Positions 35,673-43,191 of a stretch of 64,000 nucleotides of DNA are shown piece after piece. The position numbers were made by a program, and so were the translations under genes. Numbering within the stretch: the stretch's first letter is position 1; each line of letters begins with the position of its first letter. This DNA is from Mucilaginibacter sabulilitoris (GTDB lineage Bacteria; Bacteroidota; Bacteroidia; Sphingobacteriales; Sphingobacteriaceae): the NCBI RefSeq assembly GCF_034262375.1, contig NZ_CP139558.1, positions 372,001 to 436,000 of the forward strand. The letters run 5' to 3'. Below the pieces are notes generated by a model, which worked only from the letters and a program-made list of their open reading frames with translations, did no database searches and had not been told where the DNA came from.

Positions 35673-37260
35673 ATATACTCAGCGCTTTCTTAAAAGCTTC
35701 GTCGTTAATATTCATTACCTGGTAAAAAGCGTTATCGCCCCATTTAAAACGGGCGGCATTGGCTTTCAGAATATTTTTGATGTAATCCCTCGAAATCAGT
35801 AATTCGTGCGAATCCATTTCCTTGAGCTTTTGTGAGGAATAAAGTATAAAGCTGTGAAAATCGTCGTCGCTTACGTTGTAGTTTTTTATAAAATCATCGC
35901 CTGTTGCAAACTTGTTGATAACGGGCTGCATCTTGTCAATCACATAAGCCGAAAACAATTGCTGATCAAGCAGGTTTTGGATGAGCATGGTGTTTTGTGT
36001 AGTATCCGCCGGCACAAAAACATCGGGCATAATACCGCCGCCACTAAAAACCTTACGGCCGCTCAGGGTATGATACGATGAGCCTTTACCATTAAAGGCC
36101 GAAGTATCGCTCCTGTTACTTTGCTCAGAAAACAGCTCCCCTTTTTGCATACGTATAGCCAGTTCGTTGCGGTAGCTTTCCAGTCCGCCTTTGTATGATT
36201 TTTGTATCGACCGGCCCGAAGGGGTATAGTACCTGGCCACGGTTAAATTTACAGCAGAACCATCGCCAAATGGGAATTGCTGCTGAACCAGGCCTTTGCC
36301 AAATGAGCGGCGACCAACTATGGTGGCCCTGTCCAGATCCTGCAGGGCACCCGCCAGTATCTCACTTGCCGATGCCGAATATTCATCAATTAACACCGTT
36401 ACCTTGCCATGCTGAAACAGGCCTGAATCTGTTGCGAAATAATCAGTACGTGGTTCGTGTACGCCCTTGGTATAAACTATCAGTTTACCTTTACTTAAAA
36501 ACTCATCAGCCAATGAAGTTGCAGCATTCAGGTAGCCGCCGCCATTACCGCGTAAATCAAGCAGCAGGTTGTTCATTCCTGTTGTTTTAAGCTTTCCGAG
36601 AGCCCGGCGAAAATCAATATCGGTGGTTGATGCAAACTTGCTTATTTTAATGTAACCTGTATTTTCATTGGCCATATATGCAGCATTTACACTGCTCAGA
36701 TCAACGCGTCCGCGTTTTATGGTATATGTTTTTATCGCTTTCCCTTCGGCTACACCAAGCAATATAATGGAGTCCTTTTCACCCCTGAAAACACTATTTA
36801 TCCTATCGTTGGTTAGCTTTGTGCCCGAAAATTTTTTGTTATTCACATTAATTACCCGACTGCCCACCAACAGCCCCGCTTTTGCCGCCGGGCCACCCTC
36901 ATATACCTGGGTAATAATCAATGTATCGCGCATCAACTGGTATTCAATACCAATACCATTAAAACCCCCATCAAGGCGTTCGTTAATAGATTGGGCTTGC
37001 TGCGGAGGTAAATAAAGCGAATGCGGATCGAGGTTTTGTAATAAATCATTAACCGAGGCGCCTTCAATGCTGTCAATGTTCACACTATCTACATAATTTT
37101 GACCTACGAGTTCCAAAACTTTAGATAGTTTGTCGGTGCCAGAAAATGAGAAGCCAAGGTTACGGTCAGCAAAATTATTATCGCTTATCAGCAACCCAAT
37201 TGTTATACCCACCAGCAACAGGATCATCGTCCTGAAAATAACACCCGCAGTTTTTTTCAT
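35671..37260 (-). CDS. S41 family C-terminal processing peptidase
   Basis: The 529-residue protein has an N-terminal membrane anchor (about 8-27), a PDZ domain (about 85-170, GFNGIGIEYQLMRDTLIITQ) and an S41 domain with the catalytic Ser in DEYSASASEILAGALQD and Lys in RRSFGKGLVQQ. These peptidases trim periplasmic proteins from the C-terminus. A helical C-terminal extension of about 130 residues follows. Confidence 0.93.
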   Translation of the reverse strand: MKKTAGVIFRTMILLLVGITIGLLISDNNFADRNLGFSFSGTDKLSKVLELVGQNYVDSVNIDSIEGASVNDLLQNLDPHSLYLPPQQAQSINERLDGGFNGIGIEYQLMRDTLIITQVYEGGPAAKAGLLVGSRVINVNNKKFSGTKLTNDRINSVFRGEKDSIILLGVAEGKAIKTYTIKRGRVDLSSVNAAYMANENTGYIKISKFASTTDIDFRRALGKLKTTGMNNLLLDLRGNGGGYLNAATSLADEFLSKGKLIVYTKGVHEPRTDYFATDSGLFQHGKVTVLIDEYSASASEILAGALQDLDRATIVGRRSFGKGLVQQQFPFGDGSAVNLTVARYYTPSGRSIQKSYKGGLESYRNELAIRMQKGELFSEQSNRSDTSAFNGKGSSYHTLSGRKVFSGGGIMPDVFVPADTTQNTMLIQNLLDQQLFSAYVIDKMQPVINKFATGDDFIKNYNVSDDDFHSFILYSSQKLKEMDSHELLISRDYIKNILKANAARFKWGDNAFYQVMNINDEAFKKALSI

Positions 37261-37361
37261 GTTCAGTAAGCAAAGTTAATCAATGCTATATCAATAATTT
37301 TTATTGACGTCATTGCATTTGATGTTTTTTACCGAATTTTGTTATAAATTATTTGAAATTA

Positions 37362-38168
37362 ATGGAAACCATCACCGAAAGGGAATCGCATTATAAGAAT
37401 TTAGAGCAGCTGTCTGTTCTTGAAATACTTGAAAACATCAACAAGGAAGATCAAACCGTACCATTGGCGGTTGCAAAAGCATTACCGCAAATTGAGCAGC
37501 TATCTGCCGCAACCGCAAAAAGAATGCGCAAGGGCGGTCGCCTATTCTACATTGGTGCCGGAACCAGTGGCCGTTTAGGCGTGGTAGATGCCTCTGAATG
37601 CCCGCCAACATTCGGAGTTCCGTTTGATATGGTTGTAGGCCTGATTGCCGGGGGTGATGGTGCTATACGCAAAGCTGTTGAATTTGCGGAGGATGATACC
37701 GAACAGGCCTGGAAAGACCTGCAGGAATTTAATATCAATGATAAAGATGTAGTTGTGGGCATAGCGGCATCTGGCACTACTCCTTATGTAATAGGGGGGT
37801 TAAAAATGGCCGCGAAAAATAATATTGTAACCGGCTGCATAGTTTGTAATAATGGGAGCCCCGTTGCAGCTGAGGCGCAATACCCGGTTGAAGTGGTTAC
37901 CGGACCGGAATTTTTGACCGGCTCAACCCGGATGAAAGCAGGCACTGCACAAAAGCTGGTTTTAAATATGCTGAGCACCAGTGTAATGATACAGCTGGGC
38001 CGCGTAAAAGGGAATAAAATGGTTGATATGCAGTTAAGCAACAACAAGCTGGTTAACCGCGGGGCCCGCATGGTGATGGAAGAAACAGGGTTAAACGAAG
38101 ATGATGCCGCCGCGCTATTAAAAAAACACGGAAGTGTTAGAAGCGCGGTGGATAACTATAAAAAATGA
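37362..38168 (+). CDS. murQ: N-acetylmuramic acid 6-phosphate etherase
   Basis: The ATG at 37362 is preferred to a TTG at 37353. The 268-residue SIS-domain protein has GGRLFYIGAGTSGRLGVVDASECPPTFG, the catalytic block AVEFAEDD and VVTGPEFLTGSTRMKAGTAQKLVLNML. It cleaves the lactyl ether of MurNAc-6-phosphate in cell-wall recycling. No murP or anmK is adjacent. Confidence 0.95.
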   Translation: METITERESHYKNLEQLSVLEILENINKEDQTVPLAVAKALPQIEQLSAATAKRMRKGGRLFYIGAGTSGRLGVVDASECPPTFGVPFDMVVGLIAGGDGAIRKAVEFAEDDTEQAWKDLQEFNINDKDVVVGIAASGTTPYVIGGLKMAAKNNIVTGCIVCNNGSPVAAEAQYPVEVVTGPEFLTGSTRMKAGTAQKLVLNMLSTSVMIQLGRVKGNKMVDMQLSNNKLVNRGARMVMEETGLNEDDAAALLKKHGSVRSAVDNYKK

Positions 38169-38210
38169 TTAATTGGTGTGCAGATATGCAAATTTGAAAT
38201 TGAATAAAGT

Positions 38211-38777
38211 ATGCACGAGATAGAGCCATATTACCGCTGGCGCGATGATTATATAGCATCAGAAGATGAGTTTTCACCCTTCTACGCCACTGAATATAAT
38301 GAGTTTGAGTTTGATAAACAGGTGTATAATTATCTGCTTCATCCGCAGTGGGACTCGTTCGGGTCCAACACCTTATACCTAAAGGTGCTGTTTGCTGATT
38401 ATGAAAGAGGCTATACCATAATTGAATTTATTGGAGAGTGGAACGATGCCATTAATAATGATATTATGCTGCTAAAGCGCGAATTGCTGGAGCTGATGAT
38501 TGACAACGGCATTAATCATTTCATATTAATAGGAGAAAATGTGCTCAACTTTCACTCATCAGACGACCTGTATTACGAGGAATGGTTTCAGGACGTGGAA
38601 GATGGCTGGATTGCCGGTATCAACTTCCGCGACCATGTAATTGATGAATTCAAGCGCAACAATATCGATTATTATATCAACTTCGGTGGCGTGCTTGACA
38701 ATCTGGGCTGGCGTGCGCTAAAACCCATACAGGTATTTAAAATGGTACAAGAGCAAATGGTAAAGCGGCTAAATTAA
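38211..38777 (+). CDS. Conserved hypothetical protein, 188 residues
   Basis: This acidic soluble protein is rich in aromatic residues (HEIEPYYRWRDDYIASEDEFSPFYATEYNEFEFD, WFQDVEDGWIAGINFRDHVIDEF). It has no signal or membrane segment. Comparable proteins are found near murQ in related genomes as far as I recall, but no function is known. It follows murQ after 42 nt. Confidence 0.75.
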   Translation: MHEIEPYYRWRDDYIASEDEFSPFYATEYNEFEFDKQVYNYLLHPQWDSFGSNTLYLKVLFADYERGYTIIEFIGEWNDAINNDIMLLKRELLELMIDNGINHFILIGENVLNFHSSDDLYYEEWFQDVEDGWIAGINFRDHVIDEFKRNNIDYYINFGGVLDNLGWRALKPIQVFKMVQEQMVKRLN

Positions 38778-38850
38778 GCAACCTCTTTTGTCATCCTGAG
38801 AGAGTGATTAAATCCTTGGCCTCTGAAGGAGAAATGACATAGCTTTGCTG

Positions 38851-39004
38851 AGCCGTGCAGTGTGTCCGATCAAGTTATAGTGCTTATTGCCTGTTGCTGA
38901 GTATGGTTCTGAAGTATAGAGTCTGAAGGTATGGTACGATCCTTACAAGAGTGATTTGTCCGATGGGTAGCCTGTCTTTTCTTTAAACTCCTTCGGGCAC
39001 GGCT
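38851..39004 (+). ncRNA. Candidate IS110 bridge RNA
   Basis: AGCCGTGC (38851-38858) and GCACGGCT (38997-39004) can close a 154-nt structure in the 5' non-coding end of the IS. Inside it ATGGGTAG (38963-38970) equals the right IS end plus core (40335-40342), as expected for the left donor guide. TGCTGAG (38895-38901) matches the left target TCCTGAG at six of seven positions, and GATCCT (38938-38943) is complementary to the right target AGGAAC at five of six. AGTGAT before the donor guide also resembles the IS621 bridge RNA. No fold was computed. Confidence 0.6.
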
Positions 39005-39024
39005 TCTTAAAAAAGGATATAAGG

Positions 39025-40323
39025 ATGGAAAAGATGCATTTTCATGCAGCGGGCATAGATATAGGCGCCCGTAAGCTATTCGTGGGGCTTGAAAGTCAGC
39101 CGGTTCGTTCGTTTGAAACTTTCACCAGTGATCTGGTATCACTTAAGCATTATTTATTGGAGCATAAAGTAAGTACGGTAGCCATGGAAGCGACAGGAGT
39201 TTACTGGTATGTGCTTTATGATATTCTTTTGGATGCGGGATTAGATGTGTGGCTTGTTGACGGGCGGCAGACACGGCAGTTACCAGGCAGAAAAACAGAT
39301 GTAAAGGATTGCCAGTGGATACAGCAGTTGCATAGCTATGGTTTACTGAACCGCTGTTATGTTTCAGAGGGGCATATCAAAGAATTGCGTAGTTATCAGC
39401 GTCTTCGGGAGGATCACCTTCGGAGTGCGGCCATGCATGTTCAACACATGCAGAAGGCACTGATAGAAATGAATATCCGTTTGCCGGAGGTATTAAGCCA
39501 GGTCCATGGAGTAAGCGGCATGGCGTTGATCGATGCGATACTGCAGGGTGAGCGTGATCCTGCTAAGTTGTTTTCACTGTGCCATAAAAAGATCAGGGAG
39601 AATAAAGGAGAAGAAGTATTGAAGGCCTTGCAGGGCCATTATACAGCCCAGGGGCTTTTTGCCTTGGGTCAGGCCTATAAGGGCTATGGTTTTTATCAGG
39701 GTCAGATACAGGAATGCGACAGTCAGATTGATAGTGTTTTACAGCGGATCAACAGGGACAAGAGCCTACCGCCGGGAATAAGCGGCGGGAAACGCAAAGC
39801 GATCCGTCACAACAAACCTAATATCGATAATCTGGGGGATCACTTGTTGAAGATATTTGATGGTAAAGACGCGACCAAACTCCCGGGTATTACAGATTAC
39901 AACTGGTTACAGTTATACACAGAGGTAGGTTCGGATCTTAGCCGATGGCCAAGTGAAAAACATTTCACCAGTTGGCTTGGTTTATCGCCGGGGCATGACC
40001 GTTCAGGAAAGAAAAACAAAAGTAAAAGCAAGGGTAAGCCGACCGTTGGGCAAATATTCAAACAGATGGCCCATGGATTATTGAACAGCAAGTATATCGG
40101 CTGGGGTTCATTTGCAAGAAGATTAAGGGGTAGAAAAGGCCCCGCGATAGCTATTAAAGCTACAGCCAGAAAACTGGCTGCTCAATACTGGCGTTTAATC
40201 GTAAAAGGCGCCGACTTTGTAGAGAAGGGCCTTCACTCGTATGAGAACATTCTTAAAGAACAGAAACAAAGGCGATTAGAAAGACTCGCCCTTGAATTAA
40301 ATATGGAACTTGTGCCTGCTTAA
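39025..40323 (+). CDS. IS110 family transposase (recombinase)
   Basis: The 432-residue protein has a RuvC-like DEDD domain at the N-terminus (GIDIGARKLFVGLE, VAMEATGVYWY, VDGRQTRQLPGRKTDVKDCQWIQQL) and a C-terminal Tnp20-type domain (LPGITDYNWLQLYTEVG, FTSWLGLSPGHDRSGKKNKSKSKGK) that supplies the catalytic Ser. It looks intact. IS110 enzymes act with a bridge RNA encoded in the element. Confidence 0.95.
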   Translation: MEKMHFHAAGIDIGARKLFVGLESQPVRSFETFTSDLVSLKHYLLEHKVSTVAMEATGVYWYVLYDILLDAGLDVWLVDGRQTRQLPGRKTDVKDCQWIQQLHSYGLLNRCYVSEGHIKELRSYQRLREDHLRSAAMHVQHMQKALIEMNIRLPEVLSQVHGVSGMALIDAILQGERDPAKLFSLCHKKIRENKGEEVLKALQGHYTAQGLFALGQAYKGYGFYQGQIQECDSQIDSVLQRINRDKSLPPGISGGKRKAIRHNKPNIDNLGDHLLKIFDGKDATKLPGITDYNWLQLYTEVGSDLSRWPSEKHFTSWLGLSPGHDRSGKKNKSKSKGKPTVGQIFKQMAHGLLNSKYIGWGSFARRLRGRKGPAIAIKATARKLAAQYWRLIVKGADFVEKGLHSYENILKEQKQRRLERLALELNMELVPA

Positions 40324-40342
40324 ATTATTATGTCATGGGTAG

Positions 40343-40412
40343 GAACGAAGGATCTATCTGTCGTCTATGCTCGCCTAATAGATCTTCGCTGTCGCTCAGA
40401 ATGACAACCCTT
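40343..40412. repeat. Right part of the split REP-like palindrome
   Basis: GAACGAAGGATCTAT (40343-40357) pairs imperfectly with ATAGATCTTCGCTGTCGCTC (40378-40397), and CAGAATGACAA (40397-40407) pairs with TTGTCATCCTG (38789-38799) on the other side of the IS. The 5'-GTCATnCTGAG motif is typical of intergenic palindromes in Bacteroidetes. Confidence 0.7.
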
Positions 40413-40473
40413 TTGATTTATTAAAAACGGCGGTCAAAAGTCTTCCCCTTTGGGGGAGATTTAGAGGGGGTTC

Positions 40474-41799
40474 TTAAAACTCCTCATGTATATAGGTCAT
40501 GATCCTTACCATTTCGTCTCTTACCTCTTTAACAGGCCGGGTAAAATTATTATTCATGAACGAGAATGCCAGCCGTTTACCTTTTCGGGTAACCAGGTAG
40601 CCGCTTTGGTTATAATTATTTGATAACGATCCGGTTTTTGCCCAGATAAATGCCTGTCCATTGTCTGTTTTATAAGCATTTTTAAGCGTTCCGGTAGCTC
40701 CTCCGGCAGGCATCATGCTATGCAAAAGCTGCTCATCTTTTACCTCATCCTTAATTTTGCATAGCAAAGCAATAATGCTGCGGGGAGTAAATAAATTCAT
40801 CCTCGAGAGCCCTGAGCCGTCAACCCATTGCGGAGCATCCGGCAGGTCATTTAGCAGATGAGCTTTAGCATAATTAATTACCGAATCGGTGTTCAGCGTA
40901 TTAAACTTAAGCGATGAACAGGTTAGCAGTAGCTGCTCCGCTATGAAATTATCGCTCGGCTGCAACATGCGCCTGTAAACAGAATCGGCATTGGTATCGT
41001 AAATGGTTTTCGCATCGCTGCTTAAAGGCAAATCCGTAGCCCATACCGGTTTTTTCAAAGTATCGCGCAGCAGTGCCAATGTTAGCCCGGTGCTTGTTCT
41101 CCATGGTATCTCCTGCCTGAAGTTCGGAGGAAGCGGCATTACAGGATAAATAAAGTTGTTGCTAAAAAAATCGCGCTTAACGGTAAACTTTGCAGGATGG
41201 TAACTGGCATCACTGTTTAAAAACCGTTTAAGATATGCCGGTTTAACCTGGAGGTTACCGTCATGATCGGCATACAGCAGCGCCACATTGTCTTCTAAGG
41301 GTAAGCCGGTTATTTCGGCCTGATAATAATCGTTATAATCATCCCAGGCCCAACCTGTACCATAAAAATTATTGGCATAGCCAGTTGCCGAATAATAAAG
41401 CGTTTTATTGCTTTGCTTTAAAAAATTCAATCCGTTTATCCCTTTAAGGTCACTATGTAAAAACGAAGGGTCGCCGGTGCCCCAAAACACCAATGAATCA
41501 TGCCGAAGCTCATACCGCAATGCCGGGATAGAATCGCCCAGCATTTTAAGGCAGGTATAAAAAGTAAACAGCTTGGTATTTGATGCCGGAATAAAATATT
41601 TATCTGCATTTAATTCATATATCATTTTCTTTTCATCCAGGTCATATAAGGCAAACCCGGTAAAATGATCATTAACAATTTGCGAATGCTTAAACAGCTT
41701 TTTGATCTTCCTTTTTTTTTTTGAGCGGCCATAAACAGTGTTATTAAATAATAATAAACTACCTATTATTAGCAGAAATACAAAAGTTGCTTTTCGCAT
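40474..41799 (-). CDS. dacB: D-alanyl-D-alanine carboxypeptidase/endopeptidase (PBP4 type)
   Basis: The 441-residue exported protein has the penicillin-binding S13 motifs SxxK (SNTK in IPASNTKLFTF), SxN (SDN in LQPSDNFIAEQLL) and KTG (WAKTGSLSNNY). A signal peptide spans about 1-24. It trims or cleaves peptidoglycan cross-links in the periplasm. The length agrees with PBP4. Confidence 0.93.
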   Translation of the reverse strand: MRKATFVFLLIIGSLLLFNNTVYGRSKKKRKIKKLFKHSQIVNDHFTGFALYDLDEKKMIYELNADKYFIPASNTKLFTFYTCLKMLGDSIPALRYELRHDSLVFWGTGDPSFLHSDLKGINGLNFLKQSNKTLYYSATGYANNFYGTGWAWDDYNDYYQAEITGLPLEDNVALLYADHDGNLQVKPAYLKRFLNSDASYHPAKFTVKRDFFSNNFIYPVMPLPPNFRQEIPWRTSTGLTLALLRDTLKKPVWATDLPLSSDAKTIYDTNADSVYRRMLQPSDNFIAEQLLLTCSSLKFNTLNTDSVINYAKAHLLNDLPDAPQWVDGSGLSRMNLFTPRSIIALLCKIKDEVKDEQLLHSMMPAGGATGTLKNAYKTDNGQAFIWAKTGSLSNNYNQSGYLVTRKGKRLAFSFMNNNFTRPVKEVRDEMVRIMTYIHEEF

Positions 41800-41861
41800 A
41801 AATTTATTCAGTTTTTAACCAATTATTGTTGTAAATTTAATATACCGATTAATATACCAAC

Positions 41862-43109
41862 TTGTTACTTGCGTTATTTCATAAATTAAAGCAATTCCGG
41901 GCATTCTGGCTGGTATGTTTATTCTCGTTTTGTTTTTTTTCGGCTCAGGCTCAGTACTTTGACCTCGATTATCATAAAAAAAAGATCACCATCCCCTTTC
42001 ACCTGGTACGTAGCCTTATGGTAGTAAAGCTACATATTAATCATAGAGGACCTTATAATTTTATATTAGATACCGGAGTAGGCCTTATGATCATAACAGA
42101 TCCTAAATTAGCCGATTCTATCCCTATTCCTAATAAACGCACCCTAAAAATACCCGGACTGGGAGAAGGCGAGGACTCGGAGGCCTATGTTACTTCGCCC
42201 CTTGATGTAGAAATACCAGGCCTGGTAAGTTATGACGTGGCCGCCGCCATACTAAAAAAAGATCTTTTTAGCTTATCGGGATATGCTGGAATGCCTATAC
42301 ATGGTTTACTCGGGTATGAATTTTTTAATAATCTGGCCGTTAAAATCAATGTTCAGGATAGTACACTAACGGTTTGGCGACCGAAGGACCTCAAAGTATT
42401 CAGGAAAGGAGTTGCCATACCTATTACCATTGAAGACAGGAAACCCTATGTTGAAACATGGGTAAAGCTTCAAAGCGGAGAGAATATAAAAAGTAAACTA
42501 ATTATTGATCTGGGAGCCGGGCATCCGGTTTCGCTTGAAAACATTATACCCCGCTACGGGCTGCCGCAAAAATTTATTGCTTCGGCCAATCTGGGTATTG
42601 GTTTAAACGGCCCCATCAATGGCTATATAGGCCGGGTGGAATCACTTGAAATAGGTAAGTTTAAAATTAAGAACGTTATAGCCTCTTTTCCCGACACTAC
42701 TAATAATATGAATGAAGTATCGGTTAAAAGAGATGGTAATTTGGGCATTGGCGTATTGAAGCGATTTTCTGTTATATTAGATTATGCCCATAATACCATG
42801 TATTTAAAAACCGGTTCACATTTTCGCGATCCCTTTGAACATGATATGAGCGGCCTTGAATACTATGCCGCCGGCGATCATTTCGACCGTATAATTATAA
42901 ACAGGGTAGAACCCGGGTCGGCCGCCGATGAGGTGGGGCTGGAGAGGGATGATGAAATTGTGAACATTAATTTTAAACCCGTAGCAAAAATGACCCTCGA
43001 GGAAATCGACGAAATATTTAAATCAAGGGCCGACCGCAGCCTTCTGCTTGATGTGTACCATGATAAAAAGTACGATAAAGTTATACTCACACTAAAGCGG
43101 CGAATATGA
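41862..43109 (+). CDS. Retropepsin-like aspartyl protease with PDZ domain
   Basis: The 415-residue frame begins at a TTG at 41862, which gives a signal peptide (FWLVCLFSFCFFSAQAQ); no ATG occurs before residue about 50, so the TTG start is likely. The first Asp motif is FILDTGVGLMII and a second is LIIDLGAGHPVSL, as in the clan AA proteases. A PDZ domain occupies about 325-415 (VEPGSAADEVGLERDDEIVNIN). The substrate is unknown. Confidence 0.85.
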   Translation: MLLALFHKLKQFRAFWLVCLFSFCFFSAQAQYFDLDYHKKKITIPFHLVRSLMVVKLHINHRGPYNFILDTGVGLMIITDPKLADSIPIPNKRTLKIPGLGEGEDSEAYVTSPLDVEIPGLVSYDVAAAILKKDLFSLSGYAGMPIHGLLGYEFFNNLAVKINVQDSTLTVWRPKDLKVFRKGVAIPITIEDRKPYVETWVKLQSGENIKSKLIIDLGAGHPVSLENIIPRYGLPQKFIASANLGIGLNGPINGYIGRVESLEIGKFKIKNVIASFPDTTNNMNEVSVKRDGNLGIGVLKRFSVILDYAHNTMYLKTGSHFRDPFEHDMSGLEYYAAGDHFDRIIINRVEPGSAADEVGLERDDEIVNINFKPVAKMTLEEIDEIFKSRADRSLLLDVYHDKKYDKVILTLKRRI

Positions 43110-43191
43110 TATCCCCCTTATCATTTGTTGCTATTAACACATTTTAAAGCCAATATTTTAATTAAGTTTACCACTCAAACTATTCTGATAA

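Larger units (their letters stand above)
38801..40342 (+). mobile_element. IS110-family insertion sequence inserted in a REP-like palindrome
   Basis: Removing 38801-40342 joins TTTTGTCATCCTGAG to GAACGAAGGATCTATC and restores a palindrome of which 40343-40406 is the rest. An AG dinucleotide (38799-38800 and 40341-40342) flanks the element, as expected for the IS110 core. The element is 1542 bp with a 224-nt 5' non-coding end and only 19 nt after the transposase stop. There are no long terminal inverted repeats, as usual in IS110. Confidence 0.85.
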
